Of a stretch of 64,000 nucleotides of DNA, positions 16,415 to 24,824 are shown piece by piece. The DNA comes from Phycisphaerales bacterium (GTDB taxonomy: Bacteria > Planctomycetota > Phycisphaerae > Tepidisphaerales > Tepidisphaeraceae): the NCBI GenBank assembly GCA_020847545.1, contig JADLBV010000130.1, positions 1-64,000 of the forward strand. The letters are read 5' to 3'. Under the pieces are notes generated by a model, which worked only from the letters and a program-made list of their open reading frames with translations, was not told the DNA's origin and made no database searches. Position 1 is the stretch's first letter. Every line of letters begins with the position of its first letter. The translations under genes were made by a program, and so were the position numbers.

Positions 16415-17392
16415 ATGATGGTTATTAAATCTCGGTCAGTTTTATTGTTGCTTGCGGGTTTGTTGCTGATCGGTTGCGACAGACGTTCAACCGATTCAAG
16501 TTCCACCAATTCCGGCAATGGTTCGGCGGTGAAATTGATATTGAACTGGAAGCCGGAGCCGGAATTCGGCGGGTTTTATACGGCCCAGGAGCAGGGCCTG
16601 TACAAAAATCACGCCTTGGATGTCACGATTGAATCGGCCCCGGAACATGTCACCCAACTGGTGGCGGCCGGCAAGGCGCAGTTCGGCATCATGGCGGCCG
16701 ATGAGATCGTCACCGCGCGCAGCCAGGGAATCGACATCGTGGCCCTCTTCGCGGTCTATCAGACCAATCCACAGGGGATCATGACCCACGAATCGCGCGG
16801 ATTTAAGGAAATCGGCGACGTACTGCGGTCGCCGGGCACATTGGCGGTGCAGCCGGGGTTGGCGTATGTCGATTTTCTGGAAAAAAAGTACACGCCGGTG
16901 CGTACGCAGATTGTGCCGTATGATTACAGCATCGTGCGATTCATGGCATCACCCGATTTTTCACAGCAATGTTTCATCACGGCCGAGCCGCTGGCCGCGC
17001 GCACGCAAGGGGCCGATCCCAAGGTCTTTCTGATCGCCGATTCGGGGTTTAATCCGTACGCCGGCATCGTGGTGACGCGCGGCGATTTTCTGAAAAACAA
17101 CCGCAAGACTGTTGAAGATTTCATCGCCGCGACGCGCCAGGGTTGGCGGTCCTATCTGGATAATCCCAAGGCCGCCAATGCCATGATGGGATCGTTGAAC
17201 AAGGAAATGGATGCACAGACATTCGCTGCCGCCGCCGAGGCGCAAAAGCCCTTGATCGAAACAGATGAAACCCGCGAGCATGGTCTTGGCACAATGACCA
17301 ATGAACGGTGGCAAACACTGATCGGGCAGCTTCAACAGATGAAGAAAATCACCAAAGCCCCATCGGCTGGTGAATGTTTCGTCAATCCATAG
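16415..17392 (+). CDS. Substrate-binding lipoprotein, NMT1/THI5 (ThiY) type
   Basis: 325 residues from the ATG at 16415, which has AGGAG six bases upstream; an ATG at 16400 overlaps that site. Lipobox LLIGC makes Cys 21 the lipidation site. The opening strand LILNWKPEPEFGGFYTAQEQGLY matches the NMT1/ThiY pattern for binding formyl-aminopyrimidine or HMP thiamin precursors, although nitrate and sulfonate binders share the fold. No TPP riboswitch is visible upstream, which leaves the ligand open. It completes the importer encoded by the two preceding genes. Confidence 0.8.
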   Translation: MMVIKSRSVLLLLAGLLLIGCDRRSTDSSSTNSGNGSAVKLILNWKPEPEFGGFYTAQEQGLYKNHALDVTIESAPEHVTQLVAAGKAQFGIMAADEIVTARSQGIDIVALFAVYQTNPQGIMTHESRGFKEIGDVLRSPGTLAVQPGLAYVDFLEKKYTPVRTQIVPYDYSIVRFMASPDFSQQCFITAEPLAARTQGADPKVFLIADSGFNPYAGIVVTRGDFLKNNRKTVEDFIAATRQGWRSYLDNPKAANAMMGSLNKEMDAQTFAAAAEAQKPLIETDETREHGLGTMTNERWQTLIGQLQQMKKITKAPSAGECFVNP

Positions 17393-17403
17393 TGGGGGAC
17401 AAA

Positions 17404-18621
17404 ATGAATCGTTCAAACTGTCGGTGGCGGGGGGGATGTGGAATTATTCTGTTGGCGATGATGGGGATGATCGGCTGCGCGAGTGGCAAAAAGGGAGCTG
17501 TTGCCACCGAACCGATCGGCATCCAATTGCGGCGATTGGACGATCAATCACAATGGCGACGATACGATGTGTTGCTGAGTTTTGAGTCCGAATCAGACAG
17601 GGTTTTCGTGGATTGCGGGCCGAACACGGGAAAGAGGGATACGCAGATCGCCCATGCCGGGCATGGCAGTCTGGCGATACCCGCCGGCGCGCAGAGCATC
17701 GACATCAAGCTGTCATCCTTATTACGCGGCCGGAAATTTCCGGGTGATTGGACGCTGGTTGGCGCGTATGTTTATACGGAACAACCACTTACGCTTCACA
17801 CGTCCTATCTGGCAGGCGAAAAATCATTGGGCCGTCGCGACATTCCCATCCCCGCGCGACAATGGACGGCCGTATTTATTGACCTGACCAAATTGGATCC
17901 CAACCTGCCGATGGGCATGATGCAAATCCACACGGATGGATCGGCGGCGATTTATCTCGATGACGTGATGCTGGTGGACAACCGCCAGGTTTTGGTGGAC
18001 ACCACATCGGCCGACTCGCAATTGGAAGGTTGGAAAATCGTTCGCCGGGGGTTTGCGATTGATGGGGATGCGCCGGGGCGTTTCCGTTTCGCGCTGGACA
18101 CGCCCGAATCCGCTTCCAATGGTTGGGTCGTTCAGCAGGTCAACGCGTTGCGGGCGTTGTTCACATCCGAAGACAAATCCAAAACCCTGTGCATCTATCC
18201 CGATGGTCGTGCGTTTTGGGATGGGGTTTATCGCCCGATGGGTTCGATGGAGCAGTTGGGCCAGACAATCGCCCAGCAGCACGAAAACCCGGCCGAAGTA
18301 CAGGTGCTGGATGAATCGGGAAAGCTCAATCGGTCCACACCCGGCGATGCCAACCATGATGGATACAACGAATGTCGCGGCGCGTATCAGTTAAAGTCAA
18401 CCGGATCGAGAATGCAGATCAGACTGACGCCGCACACCGCAAGTGTGGTGTTGCCGGTATTGGAAATCGCCGGCCTGCCGGCAGGGAAGGTGCAAGTGAC
18501 AATTGAAGGGCGATTGGTGGATCAATGGGTCCGCATGGAAGATGGAGAGGTATTGGTTGTGATCCCCGCGCGCATACAACGAACAACATTGATCGATATT
18601 CGCGTGAAAGGGGAAGATTAA
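17404..18621 (+). CDS. Large lipoprotein of unknown function
   Basis: 405 residues from the ATG at 17404. A signal peptide with lipobox MIGCASGKK is followed by beta-rich sequence with a carbohydrate-binding-module-like region (about 40-180: FVDCGPNTGKRD, HAGHGSLAIPAG, YLDDVMLVDNRQ). The C-terminal part has an immunoglobulin-like strand pattern. It lies 11 bases after the importer lipoprotein and may share its transcript. The fold hints at glycan binding at the outer membrane; the function is unproven. Confidence 0.65.
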   Translation: MNRSNCRWRGGCGIILLAMMGMIGCASGKKGAVATEPIGIQLRRLDDQSQWRRYDVLLSFESESDRVFVDCGPNTGKRDTQIAHAGHGSLAIPAGAQSIDIKLSSLLRGRKFPGDWTLVGAYVYTEQPLTLHTSYLAGEKSLGRRDIPIPARQWTAVFIDLTKLDPNLPMGMMQIHTDGSAAIYLDDVMLVDNRQVLVDTTSADSQLEGWKIVRRGFAIDGDAPGRFRFALDTPESASNGWVVQQVNALRALFTSEDKSKTLCIYPDGRAFWDGVYRPMGSMEQLGQTIAQQHENPAEVQVLDESGKLNRSTPGDANHDGYNECRGAYQLKSTGSRMQIRLTPHTASVVLPVLEIAGLPAGKVQVTIEGRLVDQWVRMEDGEVLVVIPARIQRTTLIDIRVKGED

Positions 18622-19430
18622 CGCACATCGGGCGAATCCATCTGGCTTTTACTCCGAAAGTGAAACGGATAAGCGAATTGGAATCCGCAGCGTTGATACA
18701 GACTTTTCGCCCGCAGATTGTCGGCGACCATTTGCAGATACATCTGTGGCGCGTTTTGCTGGATTGACCAGTGGGCCAGAGTTGCCAAAATCGCAGCTGC
18801 GTGACCTTGGCGGCGATGGGCCGGATGGGTGTGCATGCAGAAGATGCCGGTCCACCCTTGGGCCGAGACCGCCAATCCACACGCCACCGTTAATTTGTCA
18901 CGTCGTATTGAAGCGAACACCCTTTGTCGTGTGATGGATTGGACGATCTGCTGATGAACCCGGCGGCGTTGAATTGGCTCATCGAAGGCACAATCAATCC
19001 AACCCGAATCCGGCCTGTCGGACAAAGCAATTTCCTGCAAGTTGTCAGATTCAGCCGGTTGTGTCAGCCGATCCGCCGGCGCGGTCCAGACTTCGGCCGA
19101 TTCTTTGACCTGATAGCCGCGTTGTTCCAATTCAGGGCTTAAATTGGTCGGCACGGCCGCCGGCGACAAATAAAAGATCACCGGTAACCATCGATCCGCA
19201 TAAAACGCCTCCGCGGATGCGATCCAATCTCGTACATCGCAAGAATCAGACATCGCGTGTCCGCTGGTCAACACGCTGTTGGCCCGTTGAGTGACCCCGG
19301 AGGCGGCGCGCAACACCCACGGGCCGACCGATTGTCGTTCGGCGGCCGGCCAGGCGGCGTCGGCTTGACGGTCCAAAAACTCCGTCAGCGAACGGGTGGT
19401 TGTGATGTCAGGCCTGTTTTCAAGTCCCAT
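18618..19430 (-). CDS. GNAT-family N-acetyltransferase
   Basis: 270 residues from the ATG at 19430; a TTG at 19460 is upstream in frame. The acetyl-CoA-binding loop HPAHRRQGHAAAILATLAHW (R/Q-x-x-G-x-A pattern) lies near residues 208-227, with a C-terminal YQRCGF strand. The N-terminal half (about 1-125) resembles the partner domain of tandem-GNAT proteins but lacks a second acetyl-CoA loop. Its stop overlaps the end of the convergent lipoprotein gene by four bases. The substrate is unknown. Confidence 0.8.
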   Translation of the reverse strand: MGLENRPDITTTRSLTEFLDRQADAAWPAAERQSVGPWVLRAASGVTQRANSVLTSGHAMSDSCDVRDWIASAEAFYADRWLPVIFYLSPAAVPTNLSPELEQRGYQVKESAEVWTAPADRLTQPAESDNLQEIALSDRPDSGWIDCAFDEPIQRRRVHQQIVQSITRQRVFASIRRDKLTVACGLAVSAQGWTGIFCMHTHPAHRRQGHAAAILATLAHWSIQQNAPQMYLQMVADNLRAKSLYQRCGFQFAYPFHFRSKSQMDSPDVR

Positions 19431-19534
19431 AATCCAATCCCGCGACAAAATGTCACCCAATACTGTTGTTTCCCATGTATGGCACTTAACCCACCATGCT
19501 TACACGACGATGAAAATGAGAGCAAACAGTGTAA

Positions 19535-21250
19535 ATGCCCATGAATCCAGTGCCGCCCAATCAGGTCAGTTATGAGCCGGTGATCCGCTCGTGGGAGGAG
19601 CGAACAAACCGGTTTCGACGATTCTGTGCGCGCATCGGGCTGCAAGGAAAGCTGATCCTGAGTTTCGCGTTTTTGCTCCTGTTGGCGCTGGTCAGCAGTT
19701 ATTTGTTGTTCGCCGGTGAAACACGCCGGATGTTCGATCATGTCATGGGCGAAACATCCGCCGAGATCGCCCAGACGCTGGCCAAGGCCAGCGAGACGCC
19801 GCTGGAGGAGAATGATATCGCGGAATTGACGCGCATCAGCAAGGATTTGCTGAAAAATCGCGAAATTGTGTCGGTGGCGTTTTACGATGCCGCCGGCAAT
19901 CCGATCTCATTTGCCTGTCAGGATCCCGATTATGCCATGCACGATCCGGATTTGTTGCCGAGGATCAAACAGAACACGCAGCGGTTGATGCAGGTGGTGC
20001 ATGGGTCTTCGCCGGTGATCGGCAATTATGCGCAGGTGACCGCGCCGGTGTTGCAGTTGACGCAGGCAAGAACGGAAGCGGTCGGCACAACGACGCGCGA
20101 GACCGGCACCCGGTTGATCGGATATGTTTCGGTCAGCCGTACCGATTCAAGTCAATTGCAACATCTGAAGCGCACCAACATCATGGTGAGTCTGATCGGC
20201 GGGGCGGTGTTTTTGCTCAGTCTGCCGATTGTTTTCGCTTTGGTGCATCGAATCTTTCATCCCATCCGCCAACTGGTGAGCGCCACCGACAAGATCGCCG
20301 GAGGTGAATTGTCCACACAGGTGGCGATCCATCGGCCCGATATCATCGGCACGCTGGCGCGGTCGTTCAACGAGATGGTCAAGACCATCCACTCTCAGCA
20401 AAAGGACCTGGAACAGGCCAATCAGGACCTGGAAGATCGAATCGAACAGCGTACCGCGCAGTTGGTCTCCGCCAACAAACGCCTGAGTGCGGAGATCGCG
20501 GAAAAAGAGGATTTTCTGCGGGCCGTGTCGCACGATCTCAATGCCCCGCTGCGCAACATTTCCGGCATGGCGGCGATGCTGATGATGAAATATCGCGGCC
20601 AGTTTGATGAGGATGTGATTCATCGACTGGAACGCATCCAGAAAAACGTCGAGGTGGAGACGGGTTTGATCGGTGAATTGCTGGAATTGTCGCGCATCAA
20701 AACCCGCCGCCAGAAGATGGAGCCGGTTGAAATTCATGCGATGGTCAATGATCTGGCGGGCGTTTTTGAGAACGACCTGAAGGATCGCCGGATCGATCTG
20801 ATCATCGACGGCCGGCTGCCGGTGTTGAATTGCGAGCGGTCGCGGTTGCGGCAGGTCTTTCAGAACCTGATCGACAACGCCATCAAATACATGGGTGAGG
20901 GAAGCCTGCGCGAGATTCATGTCGGTTGTGAGCTGCGCGAGTCGGAGGCGGAATTTTACGTTCGCGACACCGGCATGGGGATCGAGCCGGAGGATGCCGA
21001 CAAGATATTCTATGTCTTTCGACGTGGCAAACAGGCCGCCTCGCAGCAAATCACCGGCAAGGGTGTCGGTCTGGCCAGCGTCAAAAGCATCATCGAAACC
21101 TACAGCGGCACGATCTGGGTGCAAAGCAAACCCAAGGAGGGGAGCACCTTCCGATTCACGATCAATGGCCAGCACGTTCCGGCCTTGCAGGGTGGATCGG
21201 CCACGAGAAGGAAATCAAGCGAACCCGAATTGATGGAGAGTGCATCATGA
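19535..21250 (+). CDS. Membrane sensor histidine kinase (HAMP-HisKA-HATPase)
   Basis: 571 residues. Membrane segments near 36-58 and 215-238 enclose a periplasmic sensor of about 155 residues (Cache/PAS-like, inference). HAMP lies at about 239-292, a coiled coil at about 285-325, and HisKA holds the phospho-accepting histidine H333 in VSHDLNAPLRN. The HATPase domain has N-box NLIDNAIKY and glycine boxes DTGMGIEP and GKGVGLASV. The DLNAPLR variant is typical of phytochrome-like kinases paired with Rcp1-type regulators, which fits the next gene. Its stop overlaps the regulator start by four bases. Confidence 0.92.
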   Translation: MPMNPVPPNQVSYEPVIRSWEERTNRFRRFCARIGLQGKLILSFAFLLLLALVSSYLLFAGETRRMFDHVMGETSAEIAQTLAKASETPLEENDIAELTRISKDLLKNREIVSVAFYDAAGNPISFACQDPDYAMHDPDLLPRIKQNTQRLMQVVHGSSPVIGNYAQVTAPVLQLTQARTEAVGTTTRETGTRLIGYVSVSRTDSSQLQHLKRTNIMVSLIGGAVFLLSLPIVFALVHRIFHPIRQLVSATDKIAGGELSTQVAIHRPDIIGTLARSFNEMVKTIHSQQKDLEQANQDLEDRIEQRTAQLVSANKRLSAEIAEKEDFLRAVSHDLNAPLRNISGMAAMLMMKYRGQFDEDVIHRLERIQKNVEVETGLIGELLELSRIKTRRQKMEPVEIHAMVNDLAGVFENDLKDRRIDLIIDGRLPVLNCERSRLRQVFQNLIDNAIKYMGEGSLREIHVGCELRESEAEFYVRDTGMGIEPEDADKIFYVFRRGKQAASQQITGKGVGLASVKSIIETYSGTIWVQSKPKEGSTFRFTINGQHVPALQGGSATRRKSSEPELMESAS

Positions 21251-21756
21251 TGACATTGACACCAACCAAACTTCAGCCCGCGAACAAGCATCGACAGGAG
21301 ATGCCTTCGATCACGATTCTGCTGGTCGATGACGATCCCGATTGCCGGATGCTGATTCGCGACGCCATCACCGAATGCAAGGTGAGCAACTCGATCTTCG
21401 AGGTGAGCAACGGCCGGGAAGCGATGGAATTCCTGCATCGGCGCGGCCGATATGCCGATGCTCCCCGGCCGGGGTTGATTTATCTGGACATCGAAATGCC
21501 CGAAATGGACGGGCAGGAAGTGCTGCGGCAGATCAAGGCATCGCCCGAACTGCGCGACATTCCGGTGGTGATGATGACCGGCGTCAGTGATGAGGGGCAG
21601 ATGAAACTCGCCGCCGAAAACGGGGCCAACAGCTATACGCTCAAGCCCGCCAACGCCGAGCAGTTTTTGCGAACGGTGCTGGCCAGCACCAATTATTGGC
21701 TGACGATCCATCAATATCCGGAGCGCCATCTGCCGGCGTCAGCCTGTCGGCGATAA
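21247..21756 (+). CDS. Single-domain response regulator (Rcp1/CheY-like)
   Basis: 169 residues; start overlaps the kinase stop (ATGATG). Receiver domain with acidic pocket DDD at 28-30, phospho-acceptor D81 in YLDIEMPEMDG, Thr in MMTG and Lys in TLKPANAEQF. There is no output domain. The long loop before D81 and the alpha-helical start are as in Rcp1-type regulators that serve phytochrome-class kinases. It likely receives phosphate from the upstream kinase and passes the signal by protein contact. Confidence 0.92.
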   Translation: MMTLTPTKLQPANKHRQEMPSITILLVDDDPDCRMLIRDAITECKVSNSIFEVSNGREAMEFLHRRGRYADAPRPGLIYLDIEMPEMDGQEVLRQIKASPELRDIPVVMMTGVSDEGQMKLAAENGANSYTLKPANAEQFLRTVLASTNYWLTIHQYPERHLPASACRR

Positions 21757-21857
21757 GGGCCGAATGGGTCTCTTTTGGATGAACGGTCGGTATATCGTAA
21801 ATCAATAATGACGGCGGCCCGGAGGGTCGCTCCAAAGGTCAAAGAAAGGGTCGATTC

Positions 21858-22856
21858 GTGCGGAAGCTCAAGCTCCTGGTCATCGAAGATGATGCGGATC
21901 AGTTGGAACTGATTCGCGAAACGCTCGAAGATTACTTCGGACGCGACACCGTCGTCGGTGCCGACAGCCGCAAGGCCGCACTGACACAGGAATTGGGTTC
22001 GTTCGACCTGATTTTGACCGACTACAACCTGCCGGACGCCAATGGGATGGATCTTCTGGCCGAGATTCGCCAGCGCTGTTCCACGCCGGTGATCATGGTC
22101 ACGGGCGAAAATGTGGGCCATTTCGCGGCCGAGGCGATCCGAAAAGGGGCCACCGATTACGTCGTCAAATTCGGCGATTACCTCTTCACCATCCCGCTGG
22201 TGGTGGAAAAGAGCCTCACGGTCGCCAAAGTCATGCACGAAAACGACTCGCTTCGACAGGAACTGGAAGCGGCCCTGACGGAGGTTCGCAATAAAAACAC
22301 GCAGCTTGAAGAATCATTGCAACGGGTGGAGGAGCTGGCCGCGACCGATCCATTGACCGGCCTGTACAACCGCCGGCATTTCAGCCGGGTGCTGGATCAA
22401 CTCTTTGCAGAGGCACAGCGTTATCCCAGCGATTTGTCGTGTGCCATGATCGACTTGGATGGATACAAACAGCTCAACGACGGTTATGGACATCAGGTGG
22501 GTGATCAATTGCTGGTGATGGCCGGCAAGGTGATCCTGGCCAACATGCGCCGAATGGACGTTGCCGCCCGTTATGGGGGTGATGAATTCGTATTATTGCT
22601 GCCGCACGCCGACGCCAATGAGACGGCCAACGTCGCCCAGCGCATCCGCGAACAATACCTCGCCGCCACGGCCCAACTGCTACGCCGACCGGCCGGTGTC
22701 ACCATGTCGGTGGGGGTCAGCTCACTGTCAGCCAACAAACCCACCCACGCCGACCAATTGGTCGCCCTGGCCGATGCCGCCCTCTACAAAGCCAAAGACG
22801 GCGGCCGAAACCGCATCCACACGCAACTGGAAGCTGCCCTACCAGTGGCGATCTGA
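21858..22856 (+). CDS. Response regulator diguanylate cyclase (REC-GGDEF)
   Basis: 332 residues from a GTG. Receiver domain about 1-122 with DD at 11-12 and acceptor D55. A coiled-coil linker (about 125-155) leads to a GGDEF domain with intact YGGDEF near 240. The product-inhibition I-site RRMD lies five residues before GGDEF. It should make c-di-GMP from GTP in response to phosphorylation, very likely in the same pathway as the kinase and regulator immediately upstream. The stand-alone MshEN protein at 9449 is a possible receptor of the signal. Confidence 0.92.
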   Translation: MRKLKLLVIEDDADQLELIRETLEDYFGRDTVVGADSRKAALTQELGSFDLILTDYNLPDANGMDLLAEIRQRCSTPVIMVTGENVGHFAAEAIRKGATDYVVKFGDYLFTIPLVVEKSLTVAKVMHENDSLRQELEAALTEVRNKNTQLEESLQRVEELAATDPLTGLYNRRHFSRVLDQLFAEAQRYPSDLSCAMIDLDGYKQLNDGYGHQVGDQLLVMAGKVILANMRRMDVAARYGGDEFVLLLPHADANETANVAQRIREQYLAATAQLLRRPAGVTMSVGVSSLSANKPTHADQLVALADAALYKAKDGGRNRIHTQLEAALPVAI

Positions 22857-22932
22857 TGCAAAACTGGTATTTTCGATAATAATGGCGTATGCACAAATTG
22901 TGCCGGTAGGGTAATCGCAGACAATAATATTC

Positions 22933-22960
22933 TTGACATATCGTCTGGGTGGGGTATAGT
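22933..22960 (+). promoter_or_regulatory. Sigma-70-type promoter of the LacI-family operon
   Basis: TTGACA (22933-22938) and TATAGT (22955-22960) with a 16-base spacer. It lies 52 bases upstream of the regulator start and just before the twin operators. Confidence 0.75.
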
Positions 22961-22971
22961 CCGTCGCGTAA

Positions 22972-22985
22972 TTGAAAGGTTTCAA
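22972..22985. promoter_or_regulatory. LacI-type operator 1
   Basis: TTGAAAGGTTTCAA, a palindrome around GG; the arms extend to 18 bases (AATT on each side). It lies between the promoter and the regulator gene, about where transcription would begin. Confidence 0.75.
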
Positions 22986-22993
22986 TTCATTGA

Positions 22994-23007
22994 TTGAAAT
23001 GTTTCAA
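22994..23007. promoter_or_regulatory. LacI-type operator 2
   Basis: TTGAAATGTTTCAA, the same hexamer arms as operator 1, centred 22 bases further (two helical turns). It ends 5 bases before the regulator start codon, so binding would block the transcript leader: autoregulation. Confidence 0.75.
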
Positions 23008-23012
23008 CGGGA

Positions 23013-24092
23013 ATGGCTATGCGACCCAAACGCGTCTCCATCGTCACAGTTGCCCGCCAGGCGGGTGTTGCACTGGGCACGGCCTCGATGGCCTTGTCCG
23101 GCGACAGTCGGATTGCTCCCGCCACCAGTCAGCGTGTCAGACAGATCGCCGCCAAGCTTGGTTATCGCCCCAACCGTACCGCCCGTGGGTTGGTCATGAA
23201 CAAATCGTTTTTACTGGCATTGGTTGCTCCACAATCGCAGTTTCGGGTGATGGAAGTCCTGGCCGGAGCGCAGGCCGAGGCCGCCCGGCATCGTTATTCG
23301 GTCCTCACCTTTGTCCATGATGACACTTTGGCCGAGGAACGCCGCCATCTGCAATTGGCGCTCGATTGCAAGGTGGATGGCCTGATGGTCATGCCCATCG
23401 TCAATCTTAATGGTGAGAACAACGAGCAGGTGTTGCGTGATATCGCGGCCGAACATTGCCGGGTCATACAATTAAACCATCGTGTCAGCGAGGGTCTGCC
23501 CGCCGTCCGCAGTGATTACATCCACTCGGGGGCCATGTTGGCCGAGCGATTGATTGCCTTGGGACATCGTCGAATTGTCCATTTTACCAATGCCGAATTT
23601 GACCGTCCCGGCGACGCACAGCCATTCGCGGCGGGATGGGCGATTGCACAGGGTTATTGCAACGCGATGCGGATTGCGGGGTTGGAGCCGCAATTCATCA
23701 CCAGGCCGTGGTCTGATTTTGTTTCAGGTCATTTAGATCGTGTCAACGGCATCATGAACGGCGTTCTCGATGAAGCTTTGGCCGGAGCGTTTCCGGCGAC
23801 GGCGATCATTACACGGTTTGCCACCGAGGCGATCGAGTTGTCCATGGCGGCCCGCCTTCGCGGCATTGAAATCCCGCGCGGCCTGTCCATCGTCGGTGCC
23901 AGCGACACCGAGGCCGCATCCCTTCCCTGGCCGGCCGTCACTGTCAGCCGTGAACCTTATGCAAAGATAGGCATGGCTGCGGTTGAACTGCTTTTGAACG
24001 CAACCGACAAGAACGCCGGCAATACAAACCTGCTCATTCAGCCCGAACTGGTCATCCGGCAATCCGACATTCAACTCAATGGAGGTACATGA
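23013..24092 (+). CDS. LacI-family transcriptional regulator of a glycan operon
   Basis: 359 residues. The N-terminal helix-turn-helix (about 8-57: VARQAGVALGTASMALSG, then QRVRQIAAKLGYRPN) is followed by a periplasmic-binding-protein-like sensor domain (about 65-355) that should bind a sugar effector. Twin palindromic operators lie just upstream. The stop overlaps the pseudopilin start, and GH20, PEP-CTERM and hydrolase genes follow in the same direction. The regulator therefore probably represses its own operon until an amino-sugar or related inducer appears. Confidence 0.9.
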   Translation: MAMRPKRVSIVTVARQAGVALGTASMALSGDSRIAPATSQRVRQIAAKLGYRPNRTARGLVMNKSFLLALVAPQSQFRVMEVLAGAQAEAARHRYSVLTFVHDDTLAEERRHLQLALDCKVDGLMVMPIVNLNGENNEQVLRDIAAEHCRVIQLNHRVSEGLPAVRSDYIHSGAMLAERLIALGHRRIVHFTNAEFDRPGDAQPFAAGWAIAQGYCNAMRIAGLEPQFITRPWSDFVSGHLDRVNGIMNGVLDEALAGAFPATAIITRFATEAIELSMAARLRGIEIPRGLSIVGASDTEAASLPWPAVTVSREPYAKIGMAAVELLLNATDKNAGNTNLLIQPELVIRQSDIQLNGGT

Positions 24093-24799
24093 TGCGAAAA
24101 ACCGCGTTCACCCTGGTCGAGCTGCTGGTCGTCATCGGCATCATAGCCGTTCTGATCGCGATGCTGTTGCCCGCCCTGAACAAGGCCCGACAGGCCTCCA
24201 TGAGCGTTGCGTGCCAGTCCAATCTCAAGCAGGTTGGCATGGCCTTTGCCATGTATTACGGGGATAATCATGGATATTTGCCATCATGGGACAATGGAAC
24301 ACCCATGGGCAGCATGCCCCGGTTCTGGTTTGAGAAGATCGACAAGTATCTCATTTCCAATCAACAGGCCAACTGGTCGGCCAAATCCCCCGTCTGGGTC
24401 TGTCCCGAAGTGCCCGATCCGGGATTTGGATGGAGGGACATCTCCTACGGTTACAACAGCATCTTGGGATACTACAACGAAACAACCGGAACCAAGACCA
24501 CCAACCGCATCAAAATCACCTACCTTCGTCATGCCACCGACAAGATTGTGGTCGCCGACGGACAGGGGGTCTCGACCCCCACGGGTGTCCAATACCGCTC
24601 GCTGATCGACTCCGGCAACGGCTATTCTGCCCGATACCTGCCGGCCGCGCGCCACAACGGCGACAAGATGACCAGCATCCTGTTCGCCGATGGACATGTG
24701 GAGTCGCTCAATCGCAGCGATGTGGTCTCCCCTTTTTACGGTGCGCCCTGGACCGGCAAGCTGAGTTATTACTGGAGAGTGGATTCCAATTTCCAATAG
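24089..24799 (+). CDS. Pseudopilin-like protein with H-X9-DG-type C-terminus
   Basis: 236 residues. N-terminal type IV prepilin signal AFTLVELLVVIGIIAVLIAMLLPAL, cleaved before Phe, followed by the KARQASMSVACQSNLKQVGMA helix typical of Planctomycete prepilin-like proteins (DUF1559 relatives). The C-terminal part carries a TSILFADGHVESL motif. Many such proteins sit next to degradative enzymes and may form surface or export structures, which is inference. The gene overlaps the regulator by four bases and precedes GH20 by 25. Confidence 0.85.
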   Translation: MMRKTAFTLVELLVVIGIIAVLIAMLLPALNKARQASMSVACQSNLKQVGMAFAMYYGDNHGYLPSWDNGTPMGSMPRFWFEKIDKYLISNQQANWSAKSPVWVCPEVPDPGFGWRDISYGYNSILGYYNETTGTKTTNRIKITYLRHATDKIVVADGQGVSTPTGVQYRSLIDSGNGYSARYLPAARHNGDKMTSILFADGHVESLNRSDVVSPFYGAPWTGKLSYYWRVDSNFQ

Positions 24800-24824
24800 G
24801 TTTTTCGACACGGCTGATTAACCA

